NCBI GenBank assembly: GCA_022767125.1
Contig: JALEPZ010000092.1
Location: forward strand, 1-54,834
Length of the DNA: 54,834 nt
Origin: Phocaeicola plebeius
GTDB taxonomy: Bacteria; Bacteroidota; Bacteroidia; Bacteroidales; Bacteroidaceae
Direction of reading: 5' to 3'
A program made the position numbers and the translations under genes. Below, one piece after another: positions 6,949 through 18,156 of this stretch; positions within the stretch are counted from its first letter, which is position 1; each line of letters begins with the position of its first letter. The notes beneath the pieces were generated by a model. That model worked only from the letters and a program-made list of their open reading frames with translations, did not search any database and was not told the origin of the DNA.

Positions 6949-8103
6949 TTACAATACTTTCTTGTACAGTTCGAGGATAATGTCCTTGTCCACTTCGCGC
7001 GGGTTGCCCGGTGTGCAGACATCGGCGAAGGCAGCTTCAGCCAGACGCGGCAGGTCTTCGGCATGGATGCCCAGGTCGGTGAGATGTTGCGGAATACCTA
7101 CCCGTACGGACAGTTCCTTGACCGCCTTGACGGCAGCTTCGGCGGCTGCCTCGCGGCTCATGCCCCGTTCATAGACTCCCATGGCCTTGGCGATGTCCAC
7201 GTACTTGTCGAGGGCGGCAGGCGCATTGAATTCCATGATAGTAGGCAGCAGCAGGGCGTTGGCTACGCCGTGGGGAATGTCGAAAATGGCTCCCAACGGG
7301 TGGGCCATGCCGTGTACGACACCCAGGCCTACATTCGAGAAGGCCATGCCGGCAATGTACTGGGCCACTGCCATGCCGTTGCGCGCCTCGGGATTTTGCG
7401 GCTCGTTAACAGCAGTTTCCAGGTAACGGGCAATCATTTCGATGGCCTTGATTTCGAACATGTCGCTCATTTCCCAGGCACCCTTGGTGATGAGGCCTTC
7501 GATGGCATGTGTCAGGGCATCCAGTCCTGTAGCAGCCGTGAGGCTCTTGGGCAGGGTGTACATCAGTTCGGCGTCGACGATGGCGATGGCAGGGATGTCG
7601 TTCGGGTCGACACACACCATCTTCTTCTGGTGTTCCTCGTCGGTAATGACATAGTTGATGGTCACTTCGGCAGCTGTACCTGCTGTAGTAGGCAGGGCGA
7701 TGATGGGCACTGACTTCTTCTTGGTGTCGGCTACGCCTTCGAGCGATACGACATCGCTGAAGTCGGGATTGTTGGTGATGATGCCGATGGCCTTCGAGGT
7801 GTCGATGGAGGAGCCTCCGCCGATGGCGAGGATGAAGTCGGCACCCGATTCAGCGAATGCCTTCACGCCTGCTTTCACATTGGAAACAGTGGGGTTGGGC
7901 TTGATGTCGGTAAAAAGCTCATAGGGAATCGATGCGTTGCGCAACACTTCGAGCACCTTGTCGGCAACTCCGAACTTTACTAAGTCTTTATCGGTGGCTA
8001 CAAAGGCCTTGTGCAGGCCCAAACGGCTGATTTCTTTTGGCAGCACTTCGCGTGCGCCGGGACCGAAGTAGGATACTTCATTCAATACAAAACGGTTAAT
8101 CAT
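6949..8103 (-). CDS. fucO: lactaldehyde reductase (iron-dependent alcohol dehydrogenase)
   Basis: A 384-residue group III iron alcohol dehydrogenase reducing L-lactaldehyde to L-1,2-propanediol with NADH. The dinucleotide motif GGGSSIDTSK is present. All four iron ligands of E. coli FucO can be placed with the right spacing: D and H of GLDALTHAIEG (4 apart), the H of VVHGMAH, and the H of DIPHG 14 residues later. Length is the same as the family norm. It lies between fucI and fucP on the same strand. Related alcohol dehydrogenases share the fold, but the context and close motif match favour FucO. Its presence implies anaerobic fucose or rhamnose use with excretion of propanediol. Confidence 0.9.
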   Translation of the reverse strand: MINRFVLNEVSYFGPGAREVLPKEISRLGLHKAFVATDKDLVKFGVADKVLEVLRNASIPYELFTDIKPNPTVSNVKAGVKAFAESGADFILAIGGGSSIDTSKAIGIITNNPDFSDVVSLEGVADTKKKSVPIIALPTTAGTAAEVTINYVITDEEHQKKMVCVDPNDIPAIAIVDAELMYTLPKSLTAATGLDALTHAIEGLITKGAWEMSDMFEIKAIEMIARYLETAVNEPQNPEARNGMAVAQYIAGMAFSNVGLGVVHGMAHPLGAIFDIPHGVANALLLPTIMEFNAPAALDKYVDIAKAMGVYERGMSREAAAEAAVKAVKELSVRVGIPQHLTDLGIHAEDLPRLAEAAFADVCTPGNPREVDKDIILELYKKVL

Positions 8104-8181
8104 AGTTTTTTAGGGGTTAATGTTGTTGTTATACGAATCATTCATGAGGTTTTCGGAGAGAAGACCGGCCCAATAATGAGT

Positions 8182-8219
8182 GGTGACACAAAGAAACCAA
8201 TGTGTCTCTTTGTGTCACC
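8182..8219. terminator. GACACAAAG hairpin between fucI and fucO
   Basis: GGTGACACAAAGA (8182-8194) pairs perfectly with TCTTTGTGTCACC (8207-8219). It is 8 bases downstream of the fucI stop on the minus strand. No T-run follows. A related hairpin with the same GACACAAAG core lies at 30089-30141. Could attenuate or stabilise the fuc transcript. Confidence 0.5.
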
Positions 8220-8226
8220 TCCTTAT

Positions 8227-10002
8227 TTACTTGTATATCGGTCCGTAGTTCTGGCAGGCACGATAGTCAGCACCTTCCTTGTCCATGCCGAAGGCATTCC
8301 AAGCGGCCGGACGGAACAGACGGTCTTCATCGATGTTGTGCATGCAAACCGGGATGCGGAGCATGGAGGCCAGGGTGATGAGGTCTTCGCCGATATGGCC
8401 GTAACTGATGGCACCGTGGTTGGCGCCCCAGTTGTTCATGACAGAATAGACATCGCGGAAGGCAGGCTTGTCGCACAAGCGGGGAACGAACCAGGTAGTC
8501 GGCCATGTGGGGTCGGTACGCATGTTCAGCTTGTCGTTGATTTCCGGATCAATGTTGACCGTCCATCCTTCGGCAATCTGCAGCACGGGGCCAAGACCCT
8601 TCACGAGGTTCAGACGCATCATGGTGACGGGCATGCCGCCTTTCGACAGGAAATTGCTGGAGAAGCCTCCGCCACGGAAGTAGTCGCGGTCGGCCGGATA
8701 CCAGGTGGTGGCCTTCAGGCAGGCTTCCACATCGGCTTCCGTCATCTCCCAGCTCGGCTTCATGCAGGGTTCGCCGGCAGCGTTACGGCTTTCGCCCGTT
8801 GCATCGAGGGTAGTGGCACCCGAGTTGATGAGGTGGATGAATCCGTTCTTGGCCATACCGGTCACTTCCTTGCCCGTCACGCGCTTCACGGCTTCAGGAC
8901 TCCAGTAGGTACGTACGTCCGAGAACATCTGTCCGCAGCCCGTCAGCAGGTGTCCGAAGAGCATGGCTACTCCGTTGCAGGCATCGTTTTCCGTAGCCAG
9001 CACATACGCTTCGCGGATGCCGTTCCAGTCGAACGTCGTGTTCATCAGCGATTCGGTGAAGTCGCCGTTCGGTTTCCAGTCGGTCCACTGGCGCTGTCCC
9101 TGGAAGCCGGCGGCGATGGCATTATGCCCGATGGCCTCTTCCTTGTAGCCCAGTTCCTTCAGTCTCGGGTTGCCGATCATCAGGTCGCGGATGATAAGGG
9201 TCATCTTGACAATGAATTCCCAGTCTGCATCCTTTTCTTCGCGCGTCTTGCGCTTTTCGGGACGGTTCTTGAAGTCTTCTCCTTCGTTGGGCTTGCAGTA
9301 CTTTTCGGTCCATGCCATGGCCTTGGCGTACTCTTCGTGGTCGTAGATGCCTTCTTCCATGCGGCGCAGGATTTCGGTTTCATCGACACTTTCGTTGCGC
9401 ATGCCGAGGTATTCCTGGAAGAAATTCGGGTCGACGATAGAACCGGCGATTCCCATGCAGACACTACCGAAGGACAGGTAGCTCTTGCCGCGCATGTTGG
9501 CTACGGCCATTGCGGCACGGGCAAAGCGGAGCAGCTTTTCAGCCACATCGGCGGGGATGGTGTTGTCATCCAGATCCTGCACGTCGTGTCCGTAGATGCC
9601 GAAGGCCGGCAATCCTTTCTGGGCGTGGGCAGCGAGCACCGCAGCCAGGTAAACAGCTCCGGGACGTTCGGTGCCGTTGAATCCCCAGACAGCTTTCGGC
9701 CAGTGAGGATGCATGTCCATGGTTTCTGAACCATAGCACCAGCAGCTCGTGACGGTAATGGTGGCTCCCACACCTTCACGCTCAAATTTTTCAGCACAGG
9801 CAGCACTCTCGCCGACACGGCCGATGGTAGAGTCGGCAATGACGCATTCTACGGGACTGCCGTCACCGTTCTTCAGGTTCGTGGAAATGAGTTCGGCCAC
9901 AGCCTTGGCCAGATTCATGGTTTTTTCTTCGAGGCTTTCACGTACGCCTCCCTGACGTCCGTCGATAGTAGGACGGATACCGATTTTAGGGTACTTTTTC
10001 AT
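8227..10002 (-). CDS. fucI: L-fucose isomerase
   Basis: Mn2+-dependent ketol isomerase converting L-fucose to L-fuculose; many members also act on D-arabinose. At 591 residues it has the same length as E. coli FucI. Metal ligands are visible: E in ATENDACNG and D in MFSDVRTYW, exactly 24 residues apart as for E337 and D361, and a histidine in the C-terminal [14 protein letters not shown] region corresponding to H528. The start at 10002 ([19 protein letters not shown]) matches the usual N-terminus. It is upstream of fucO and fucP on the same strand. Only 63 bases separate it from the outer-membrane protein gene before it, without a clear promoter. Fuculokinase and fuculose-phosphate aldolase genes are not in the window. 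Confidence 0.95.
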   Translation of the reverse strand: MKKYPKIGIRPTIDGRQGGVRESLEEKTMNLAKAVAELISTNLKNGDGSPVECVIADSTIGRVGESAACAEKFEREGVGATITVTSCWCYGSETMDMHPHWPKAVWGFNGTERPGAVYLAAVLAAHAQKGLPAFGIYGHDVQDLDDNTIPADVAEKLLRFARAAMAVANMRGKSYLSFGSVCMGIAGSIVDPNFFQEYLGMRNESVDETEILRRMEEGIYDHEEYAKAMAWTEKYCKPNEGEDFKNRPEKRKTREEKDADWEFIVKMTLIIRDLMIGNPRLKELGYKEEAIGHNAIAAGFQGQRQWTDWKPNGDFTESLMNTTFDWNGIREAYVLATENDACNGVAMLFGHLLTGCGQMFSDVRTYWSPEAVKRVTGKEVTGMAKNGFIHLINSGATTLDATGESRNAAGEPCMKPSWEMTEADVEACLKATTWYPADRDYFRGGGFSSNFLSKGGMPVTMMRLNLVKGLGPVLQIAEGWTVNIDPEINDKLNMRTDPTWPTTWFVPRLCDKPAFRDVYSVMNNWGANHGAISYGHIGEDLITLASMLRIPVCMHNIDEDRLFRPAAWNAFGMDKEGADYRACQNYGPIYK

Positions 10003-10065
10003 TTTATTCGATTTATAGGGTTTTAATAATAGTGGTATCTGATATCATCCGGTCTCATGGGCCGG

Positions 10066-10683
10066 TCAACGGTAGCCTACTGGATAGCGTGTCCCTTCGA
10101 AACCGATGCCGATGGAAGCGCTTTCCCCGACCTTGAAGTTGACCATACCGCCTATGCGGTCGGCATTGAACTGGGGCAGGGGAACGTAGAAGGGGGAGGC
10201 ATGTTGCGGAGTCAGGGACTTGTTGCCGTAGGCATACAGGCTGATACGGTCGTTGAGTCGGTAGGCGGCAATGGCGGCAAGGCCCACATTGCGGTAGCTG
10301 ATGCGGCCCCAGTCGAGGTTGCTGGCATAGACACCGCCTGCCACACTGAGACGGGAGGTAAGGGGAGCGGCATAGAGCAAGGCGACATCCTGGCCGAAGC
10401 CCACTCCTGAGGGCATCCATGAACTGGGACTGAAGGTGAGGCTCATCCCAATCTGGGCATTCATGCCGGGATGGAGTTCCCAGGCTGCGTAGCTATAGCT
10501 GAGCGGCGTGATGCCGTAGATGTCGAAGGGGGCGGGAACGGGCGCCGTCAGCAGGTCGCCACGGAAGGTGGCGCACAGGGTATCGGCTTGGGTTGCCTCG
10601 TCAGCAGAAGGGATGTCTGCCGTCTGTGCACCGAGCAAAGACGGCAGACATCCCATCAGTAAGCATATTATGTATTTCATCAT
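10066..10683 (-). CDS. small outer-membrane beta-barrel protein, unknown function
   Basis: About 205 residues, starting at the tandem ATGs at 10683/10680 rather than further upstream, because they follow the -7 promoter box at 10708-10715 by about 25 bases. A signal peptide (MKYIICLLMGCLPSLLGA) is followed by alternating hydrophobic/polar strands with repeated Gly and aromatic residues (GITPLSYSY, LSVAGGVYA, DRISLYAYGNKS), as in an eight-strand barrel. I do not recognise a specific family. It precedes fucI on the same strand by 63 bases and may be co-transcribed, but a functional link to fucose is not shown. Confidence 0.6.
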   Translation of the reverse strand: MMKYIICLLMGCLPSLLGAQTADIPSADEATQADTLCATFRGDLLTAPVPAPFDIYGITPLSYSYAAWELHPGMNAQIGMSLTFSPSSWMPSGVGFGQDVALLYAAPLTSRLSVAGGVYASNLDWGRISYRNVGLAAIAAYRLNDRISLYAYGNKSLTPQHASPFYVPLPQFNADRIGGMVNFKVGESASIGIGFEGTRYPVGYR

Positions 10684-10707
10684 ATGAGGTCCTTTTATAT
10701 TTCTTTC

Positions 10708-10715
10708 CAAAGATA
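10708..10715 (-). promoter_or_regulatory. -7 box, outer-membrane protein (and possibly fuc) promoter
   Basis: CAAAGATA on the plus strand is TATCTTTG on the minus strand, a full TAnnTTTG match. It is the only such box between the ABC-F gene and fucP and could serve fucI-fucO-fucP too. Confidence 0.6.
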
Positions 10716-10767
10716 GAAAAATAGCCGGAAACCACCGAAGAAAACCGTTGAAATTTGAGAATAATTA

Positions 10768-12372
<1,605 letters not shown>

Positions 12373-12409
12373 TTACCTTATTTATATTACTATTTGTTCT
12401 CTTTGCCGA

Positions 12410-12417
12410 CAAAGATA
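12410..12417 (-). promoter_or_regulatory. -7 box of the ABC-F gene
   Basis: Minus-strand TATCTTTG, 44 bases upstream of the start codon at 12366. Confidence 0.6.
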
Positions 12418-12461
12418 CGCATTTTATGCGGAACAGCTATGACAGTGTGGCATATTTTTAG

Positions 12462-12469
12462 TAATTTTG
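12462..12469 (+). promoter_or_regulatory. -7 box of the grpE-dnaJ operon
   Basis: TAATTTTG, about 112 bases before the grpE ATG, giving a leader of about 105 bases. The leader holds a short stem GGTCG-TGTAT-CGACC. No CIRCE element is seen, so HrcA control is not indicated. Confidence 0.55.
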
Positions 12470-12580
12470 CAGCCCGACTGAGGCAGACAGGAGGTTAGGC
12501 ACACTTTTTGCTGGTCGTGTATCGACCTACGGGTCAGAGATATATTCAATAATAGTTGCACATATAAAAAACATCACAAT

Positions 12581-13162
12581 ATGAGTACACAAGAAAATCA
12601 TCCCTCACAAGAGGAAGAAGTAGTAAAGAACCAAGAAGGTACCCCTGCCGAAGAAACACAGGAAGTTGCAGCCGACCAGAAGGAAGAAACTGCTTGCTGC
12701 GACGAACAGGCAAAGGAATTGGCTGAAACCAAGCAGGCTCTTGAAGAAATGAAAGACAAATACTTGCGTTCTGTAGCCGAATTCGACAATTACCGCAAGC
12801 GGACGCTGAAGGAGAAGGCCGAACTGATCAAGAACGGTGGCGAGAAAGCCATCACCGCTATCCTGCCTATTCTGGACGACCTGGAACGGGCATTGTCCAC
12901 GATGCAGAAGAGCGACGATATAGCCGCCATCGTTCAGGGAGTTGACCTGATCTACCAGAAGTTCCTGAAAGGACTTGGCCAGGAGGGGCTGGAGAAGATG
13001 GAGCCTGTCGGACAGCCGTTCGATACGGACTTCCACGAGGCCGTCGCACTGGTGCCGGCTCCCGATGAAGAGCAGAAGGGCAAGGTGCTCGACTGCGTGC
13101 AGACAGGCTATAAGCTGAATGAGAAGGTGATTCGCCACGCGAAGGTAGTGGTGGCACAGTAA
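12581..13162 (+). CDS. grpE: nucleotide exchange factor GrpE
   Basis: A 193-residue co-chaperone that releases ADP from DnaK. An acidic, low-complexity N-terminus (residues 1-45, rich in E and Q) leads into the long dimerisation helix (about 46-105, with YLRSVAEFDNYRKR). The C-terminal beta domain contains GQPFDTDFHEAV and the terminal VRHAKVVV-type motif (VIRHAKVVVAQ). Length and architecture are normal for Bacteroides GrpE. It is followed after 38 bases by dnaJ and forms a two-gene operon ending at the terminator at 14431-14490. dnaK is not in the window. Confidence 0.96.
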   Translation: MSTQENHPSQEEEVVKNQEGTPAEETQEVAADQKEETACCDEQAKELAETKQALEEMKDKYLRSVAEFDNYRKRTLKEKAELIKNGGEKAITAILPILDDLERALSTMQKSDDIAAIVQGVDLIYQKFLKGLGQEGLEKMEPVGQPFDTDFHEAVALVPAPDEEQKGKVLDCVQTGYKLNEKVIRHAKVVVAQ

Positions 13163-13200
13163 GAAAAGAATGTTTCCTTCGATAGACGGATATAAACATC

Positions 13201-14397
13201 ATGGCAAGAAGAGATTACTACGAGGTGCTGGGGGTTGCCAAGACAGCCACAGCAGATGAAATCAAGAAGGCTTACCGCAAGAAAGCCATCCAGTATCATC
13301 CCGACCGCAATCCGGGTGACAAGGAAGCGGAAGAGAAGTTCAAGGAAGCGGCCGAAGCCTATGAAGTGTTGAGCAATCCGGACAAGCGTTCGCGTTATGA
13401 CCAGTTTGGCTTTGCCGGTGTGGACGGGGCAGCCGGTGGCGGAGGTGCCGGTGGCTTCGGCGGCTTTGGTGGACAGGGAATGTCGATGGACGATATCTTC
13501 TCGATGTTCGGCGACATTTTCGGTGGTCATTCCGGCGGCTTCGGAGGCTTTGGCGGCGGTTTCGGAGGGGGCGGCGGACAGTCGCGCCAGCGGAAATTCC
13601 GTGGATCGGATTTGCGCGTGAAGGTGAAGCTCTCGCTGAAGGAAATCTCTACCGGTGTAGAGAAGAAGTTCAAGTTGAAGAAATATGTGCCTTGCAGCCA
13701 TTGTCACGGAACCGGGGCTGAGGGAAGTGACGGGGTGGAAACCTGTCCGACGTGTCACGGTACCGGCAGTGTGACCCGTACTCAGCAGAGCATTTTCGGG
13801 ATGATGCAGACGCAGACGGTGTGTCCGCAATGCGGCGGTGAAGGCAAGATTGTCAAGAACAAGTGTAAGGTCTGCGGCGGAGAAGGCATTGTCTACGGCG
13901 AGGAAGTCGTGACGGTAAAGATTCCTGCCGGTGTGGCCGAGGGTATGCAGGTGACGCTGAACGGCAAAGGAAATGCCGGCAAGCACAACGGCGTTCCGGG
14001 CGATCTGCTGGTCATGATTGAGGAGGAAAAGCATCCTGATCTGGTTCGTGACGAGAACAACCTGATCTATAACCTGCTGCTGAGCGTTCCTCAGGCTGCC
14101 CTGGGAGCATCGGTGGAGATTCCTACCGTGGACGGACGTGCCAAGATCAAGATCGAGCCGGGCACCCAGCCGGGCAAGGTGCTCCGCTTGCGGGGCAAGG
14201 GATTGCCGAATATCAACAGCTACGGTTACAATACCGGTACGGGCGATCTGCTGGTGAATGTCAGTGTCTACATTCCGGAAACGCTGACCAAGGAAGAACG
14301 CCAGGCACTGGAGAAATGGCAGGAGTCGGAAAGTTTCCAGCCGAATCCTACGCTGAAAGAGAAAATCTTCAAGAAGTTCAAGAGCCTGTTCGAGTAA
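13201..14397 (+). CDS. dnaJ: chaperone DnaJ (Hsp40, type I)
   Basis: A 398-residue DnaK co-chaperone with all type I domains in order. The J domain carries HPD at 33-35; a Gly/Phe-rich linker spans about 66-130. Four zinc-binding CxxCxGxG repeats ([32 protein letters not shown]) are followed by the C-terminal substrate-binding/dimerisation region, ending near FKSLFE. No deviations are seen. Second gene of the grpE operon; a perfect 18-bp-stem terminator starts 34 bases after the stop. Confidence 0.97.
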   Translation: MARRDYYEVLGVAKTATADEIKKAYRKKAIQYHPDRNPGDKEAEEKFKEAAEAYEVLSNPDKRSRYDQFGFAGVDGAAGGGGAGGFGGFGGQGMSMDDIFSMFGDIFGGHSGGFGGFGGGFGGGGGQSRQRKFRGSDLRVKVKLSLKEISTGVEKKFKLKKYVPCSHCHGTGAEGSDGVETCPTCHGTGSVTRTQQSIFGMMQTQTVCPQCGGEGKIVKNKCKVCGGEGIVYGEEVVTVKIPAGVAEGMQVTLNGKGNAGKHNGVPGDLLVMIEEEKHPDLVRDENNLIYNLLLSVPQAALGASVEIPTVDGRAKIKIEPGTQPGKVLRLRGKGLPNINSYGYNTGTGDLLVNVSVYIPETLTKEERQALEKWQESESFQPNPTLKEKIFKKFKSLFE

Positions 14398-14430
14398 CGG
14401 GTTCTGAATGAGACGGACAATTATTGTATA

Positions 14431-14490
14431 CAACGAGAGCGTGTCAACAGGAAGCTGACTTCCAAGGTTGACACGCTCTCGTTGTTTTTT
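14431..14490 (+). terminator. intrinsic terminator of grpE-dnaJ
   Basis: An 18-base stem, 14431-14448 with 14467-14484, is perfectly complementary (core GAGAGCGTGTCAAC). The loop is 18 bases and contains a small GGAAG/CTTCC pairing. Six T follow at 14485-14490. Confidence 0.95.
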
Positions 14491-14519
14491 CCTGCAGCCT
14501 GCCGTCTGCCTATATAAAA

Positions 14520-14599
14520 ATTGTCATGCTGAACAGCTGGAAAATCTGCATACATCGACAGATGCTTTACAGATGCCTCGCTATGCTCAGCATGACAAT
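14520..14599. repeat. dispersed palindrome, TGTCATGCTGA type
   Basis: ATTGTCATGCTGA (14520-14532) pairs perfectly with TCAGCATGACAAT (14587-14599). The interior contains CAGATGC motifs also seen at 42.6 kb. It lies between the dnaJ terminator and the convergent ppiD-like gene. Confidence 0.75.
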
Positions 14600-14645
14600 G
14601 GAAAGTAACCCAGTCAGCGTGGGACTGGCTATGTTAGAAGTTACG

Positions 14646-16781
14646 TTAGAAGTAGAGATAACGTTCGTCTACAACTTTCGCTTTCTCACGAAGTTCGTAA
14701 ATGGTCTGGCTGGCGAAACGCATCGCCATGCCCGACAGGGTAGTTTCTTCCTTTTTCTCGTCGAACTCTTCGGCACTCTTGTTTTTGGACAATACCTGAA
14801 TCAGGTAGACACCGGCATTGCCCTTGATGGGAGCTGAAACCTGACCTTCTGCCGTCTTGGCAGCTACGGCACTGACAACCGGTTCGCTGGCACGGGCTAC
14901 AGAGATATAAGCCGGCGCGGAGAAGGTGACATGTTTCACGGTATCGCTGACAGCGTCCTTCAGGGCTGTCACCTGTGACAGGGCATTGAATCCCTGCATC
15001 TGACTCATAATCTGGGCAGCCTTCTTGTCACGGCGGATTTCGGCACGCAGCATGTCGGCCACCTGGTTGATGTTGACATATCCTTTCTTATTGATCCGTT
15101 CCAGTGCCACTACCATCAGGTGGTCGTTATCGCCGCATTCATAGAGCGGAGATACCTGGCCCTGCTTGGCTTCGAAGACCCATTTCAGGGCTTCGCGAGT
15201 GGATTTCACGCCACCTACATAGTGTTCGGCGCTACTGAATCCCTGGCGGGGAATCACGGTGTAGCCGCTTTCTTCAGCATTCTTCTCCATGTCGGCCAGT
15301 GTTGTGTTGGCAGCCACGAACTGGCTGAACGCATTGTATGCCTTGTTGTAGGTCTCCTTGCTGAATTCTACGGGACGCTTCACGATAGCTACCTTGTATT
15401 TGTCTTTCATCACCTTCTTGGCGGTTACTTGCAGGATGACATTGGCCTGACCTACTTTCAGGTTGGTCAGTTCGTTCACCGGCTGGCTGATGAGGGCATT
15501 GATGAATCGGGCGTTGTCGGCATCCAGTGTGGCGCTTTCCCAAGTCGGTGCGCTGATCCAGTTGGCTGTGCCTTCCTGTCCGTAAATCTTGGCGATATCG
15601 GCAAAGTTGGCGCCTCCCTTCAGGGCCGTGTAGATACTGTCGGCCAAAGCTGTGGTCTTGGCTTCCGTGTCGGTATAGACCTGAATCTGACGGAATTCAA
15701 TCGAGTCGGGAGCAGTGGTCTTGGCGACAATCTTGAAGGCATTGTAGGAGTCTTCTGTCTGGTTGTAGTACGGACCATAGACTTCACCGATGGAAACGGA
15801 ATCCAGACGGGCTGCTACATCCGACGGCAATACGGTCTTATTGACCGGAATGTCGGCATAGATGACGGTGGAACCCGTAGAACGGACAAATGCACCGAAA
15901 TCGCTGGTAACGTCTGCCAGTTGGTTGCTGTATTCAGTGACTTCCTGAAGTACTTCCTGACGGTCGGTTTCGGAGGGAGTGACCCGGAAATCGATGTACT
16001 TGATGTCGCGGGTTTCTACCGGCTGCTTGAACGTCTCTTTACGTTCTTCGTAGAGCTTCTTGATGTCGGCATCGCTGACGGTCACGGTCGAGTCGCTGAT
16101 TGTGGAGTAGGGGATGCCTGCCAGCAGGATGTCCGACTCCTGGGTGCGGCCGTTGAATGCATCTTCGGCAGCGATGGGGTTCGAGATGAAGGATTTGGCG
16201 ATCAGATCCTGGTATTTCTGGGCTAGTGTGGTCTGCTTCAGGGTCTTTTCGATGAAGTTCCAGAAGTTGCCCATTTTCTGATAGTATTCAACAAACTGTG
16301 CGCTCATGTTGGAACTGCCGAGATTGGCATAGGTCACCAGGAACTGCTTCAGCATGTCCTTGTCGAAGGCGCCGGTCTGCGGGTTGCGGAACGGTGTCTG
16401 CGATAGCAGCGGATGTGTGCCTTCCTCGATGATGTTCTGGATTTCCGCGTTCGTCACGGTCAGTCCCAGTTTTTCGGCTTCGGCTGCAATGAGTTCGTTG
16501 TTGACATACGTCTGCCATACCTGGTCCTTGATTTGCGTCAGCTGTTCTTCGGAGAGGGCACTGAGGCCGTTCGTCAGTTTGATGACTTCGCTCATTTCGT
16601 CCACCAGCTTCTGGTAGTCCTGTGCTGAAAGAGCGGTTCCGTTCACTTCTCCTACGTTCTGCTTGCCTGTATGCGGCTGGAGGACTTTCCAGGCGTCGCC
16701 TGCGATAAAGGCGAAAAGGGCAAGACCGATTACAATGACCAACAGGGGTCCTTTGCTTCTGATTTTTTGTAATGTTGCCAT
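14646..16781 (-). CDS. PpiD/SurA-type periplasmic peptidylprolyl isomerase
   Basis: A 711-residue membrane-anchored foldase. One N-terminal transmembrane helix (about 11-28, LLVIVIGLALFAFIAG) follows a short basic tail. A SurA_N-like helical region comes next (about 40-210). A parvulin-type rotamase domain is centred near 340-440 (EFRQIQVYTDTEAKTTALAD to FADIAKIYGQEG), and a second parvulin-like or helical region extends to the end. The layout is that of PpiD, which assists folding of outer-membrane and secreted proteins at the exit of the Sec translocon. Last gene of the coaX operon; a 103-base gap without a clear promoter separates it from the CNNM/CBS gene. Isomerase activity was not checked residue by residue. 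Confidence 0.88.
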   Translation of the reverse strand: MATLQKIRSKGPLLVIVIGLALFAFIAGDAWKVLQPHTGKQNVGEVNGTALSAQDYQKLVDEMSEVIKLTNGLSALSEEQLTQIKDQVWQTYVNNELIAAEAEKLGLTVTNAEIQNIIEEGTHPLLSQTPFRNPQTGAFDKDMLKQFLVTYANLGSSNMSAQFVEYYQKMGNFWNFIEKTLKQTTLAQKYQDLIAKSFISNPIAAEDAFNGRTQESDILLAGIPYSTISDSTVTVSDADIKKLYEERKETFKQPVETRDIKYIDFRVTPSETDRQEVLQEVTEYSNQLADVTSDFGAFVRSTGSTVIYADIPVNKTVLPSDVAARLDSVSIGEVYGPYYNQTEDSYNAFKIVAKTTAPDSIEFRQIQVYTDTEAKTTALADSIYTALKGGANFADIAKIYGQEGTANWISAPTWESATLDADNARFINALISQPVNELTNLKVGQANVILQVTAKKVMKDKYKVAIVKRPVEFSKETYNKAYNAFSQFVAANTTLADMEKNAEESGYTVIPRQGFSSAEHYVGGVKSTREALKWVFEAKQGQVSPLYECGDNDHLMVVALERINKKGYVNINQVADMLRAEIRRDKKAAQIMSQMQGFNALSQVTALKDAVSDTVKHVTFSAPAYISVARASEPVVSAVAAKTAEGQVSAPIKGNAGVYLIQVLSKNKSAEEFDEKKEETTLSGMAMRFASQTIYELREKAKVVDERYLYF

Positions 16782-16884
16782 TTAAAGTTGTTATTTTATT
16801 ATTGTTTTTTCGTATATCCGAATTTAGGGCACGAAGATACAAAAAATGCCGTTTCGTTGCTATATTTTCCGATGAAAAAAAACG

Positions 16885-18141
16885 TCAATTATTCACTTTC
16901 AGCTTCACCAGCTCGATTTTCGTGGCAGTAGCCTTGATGATGCGGAACTGGAACTGCTGGATATGGATGAGTTCGTGCGGCTTGGGGATGCTTTGGTATT
17001 CGTGCAGGATCAGTCCGCCGATGGTCTGGTACTCGTCGCTTTCGGGAAGGTCCAGGCCGAACTCTTCGTTCGCCCGCTCGATCTCCAGCCGACCGGAGAA
17101 GATGTATTCGCCGTTGTCGAGTGCCTTAGCCACCGTAGAGTCGATGTCGTGTTCGTCTTCGATGTCGCCCAGGATTTCTTCCACGAGGTCTTCCAGGGCC
17201 ACGATGCCGGAGGTGCCGCCGAACTCGTCCACCACCACGGCCAGCGACCGCTTCTGCTGCATGAACAGCTTCATCAGCTTGTGGGCGCTCATCGTTTCGG
17301 GAACGATAGGAATCGAACGGATGTTTCTCCGCCAGTCGGTTTCGGCCTTGAACATTTCAGACGAGTGGATGTAGCCCACAATGTTGTCGATGTTTTCCTT
17401 ATAGACGATTACCTTGCTGATGCCGTTTTCGATGAAGGTGTCTTTCAGCTCTTCCAGTGGTGCATTGACTTCGATGGCAATGATTTCCGTACGGGGTACC
17501 ATGCAGTCGCGGATGCGGATGTTGGAAAAATCCAGGGCGTTCTGGAAAATCTTAATCTCGGTGCCGATTTCGTTCTGGTCTTGGATGTCGTCGATGCTGC
17601 TTTGGATGAAATAGTCGAGATCTACTTTCGTGAACGCTTTTTCCTGGGCTTCTTTGTTGATGCGGATTCCCGTCAGGCGCAGCAGCATCCGGGAGATGAA
17701 GGTCGAGAAAAGGCTGATGGGATAGAGCACCACGTAGCCGATGAAGGCCGGCAGGGCAAAGATGCGCAGGGTGGCGTTCGGGTCGATCTTGAAGAGGGTC
17801 TTCGGCAGGAACTCGCCCGTCACCAGGATGATGAGGGTGGAGATGATGGTCTCGAAAGCCACCAAGGCCGCTTCGTTGACCAGATAGCCGTCGGGGATGA
17901 AGCCCTCGATGATGCGGGCAATCCAGATACCGTAGATGACCAGTGCAATGTTGTTTCCTACCAGCATGGTGGAAATGAAGTTGTTCGGATAACGGTAGAA
18001 GATGGAAAGGATACGGGTCGTCAAGTCATTGCCTTTGCCCAGCTCGAAGCGGAGCTTGTTGGAGGAAACAAAGGCAATCTCCATTCCTGAGAAGAAGGCG
18101 GAAAACGCCATTACGATAAGTAGTTCTATATATAGTCCCAT
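16885..18141 (-). CDS. CNNM/CorC-family membrane protein with CBS pair (hemolysin-like)
   Basis: A 418-residue inner-membrane protein. An N-terminal DUF21/CNNM domain has about four hydrophobic segments (residues 1-140, beginning MGLYIELLIVMAFSAFFSGMEIAF). Two CBS motifs follow at about 200-320 (DCMVPRTEIIAI; GGTSGIVALEDLVEEILGDIEDEHD), then a small CorC_HlyC C-terminal domain (TIGGLILHEYQSIP). Such proteins are linked to Mg2+/Co2+ efflux or metal homeostasis; some Bacteroidota relatives are called GldE. It lies 15 bases downstream of lptC in the envelope operon. Hemolysin is a historical name without support here. Confidence 0.9.
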   Translation of the reverse strand: MGLYIELLIVMAFSAFFSGMEIAFVSSNKLRFELGKGNDLTTRILSIFYRYPNNFISTMLVGNNIALVIYGIWIARIIEGFIPDGYLVNEAALVAFETIISTLIILVTGEFLPKTLFKIDPNATLRIFALPAFIGYVVLYPISLFSTFISRMLLRLTGIRINKEAQEKAFTKVDLDYFIQSSIDDIQDQNEIGTEIKIFQNALDFSNIRIRDCMVPRTEIIAIEVNAPLEELKDTFIENGISKVIVYKENIDNIVGYIHSSEMFKAETDWRRNIRSIPIVPETMSAHKLMKLFMQQKRSLAVVVDEFGGTSGIVALEDLVEEILGDIEDEHDIDSTVAKALDNGEYIFSGRLEIERANEEFGLDLPESDEYQTIGGLILHEYQSIPKPHELIHIQQFQFRIIKATATKIELVKLKVNN

Positions 18142-18156
18142 GTCGGTGTGGATTTT

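Noticed and set aside
12470-12580. CIRCE/HrcA operator before grpE
   Set aside because: Only a five-base stem is seen; the long CIRCE inverted repeat is missing.
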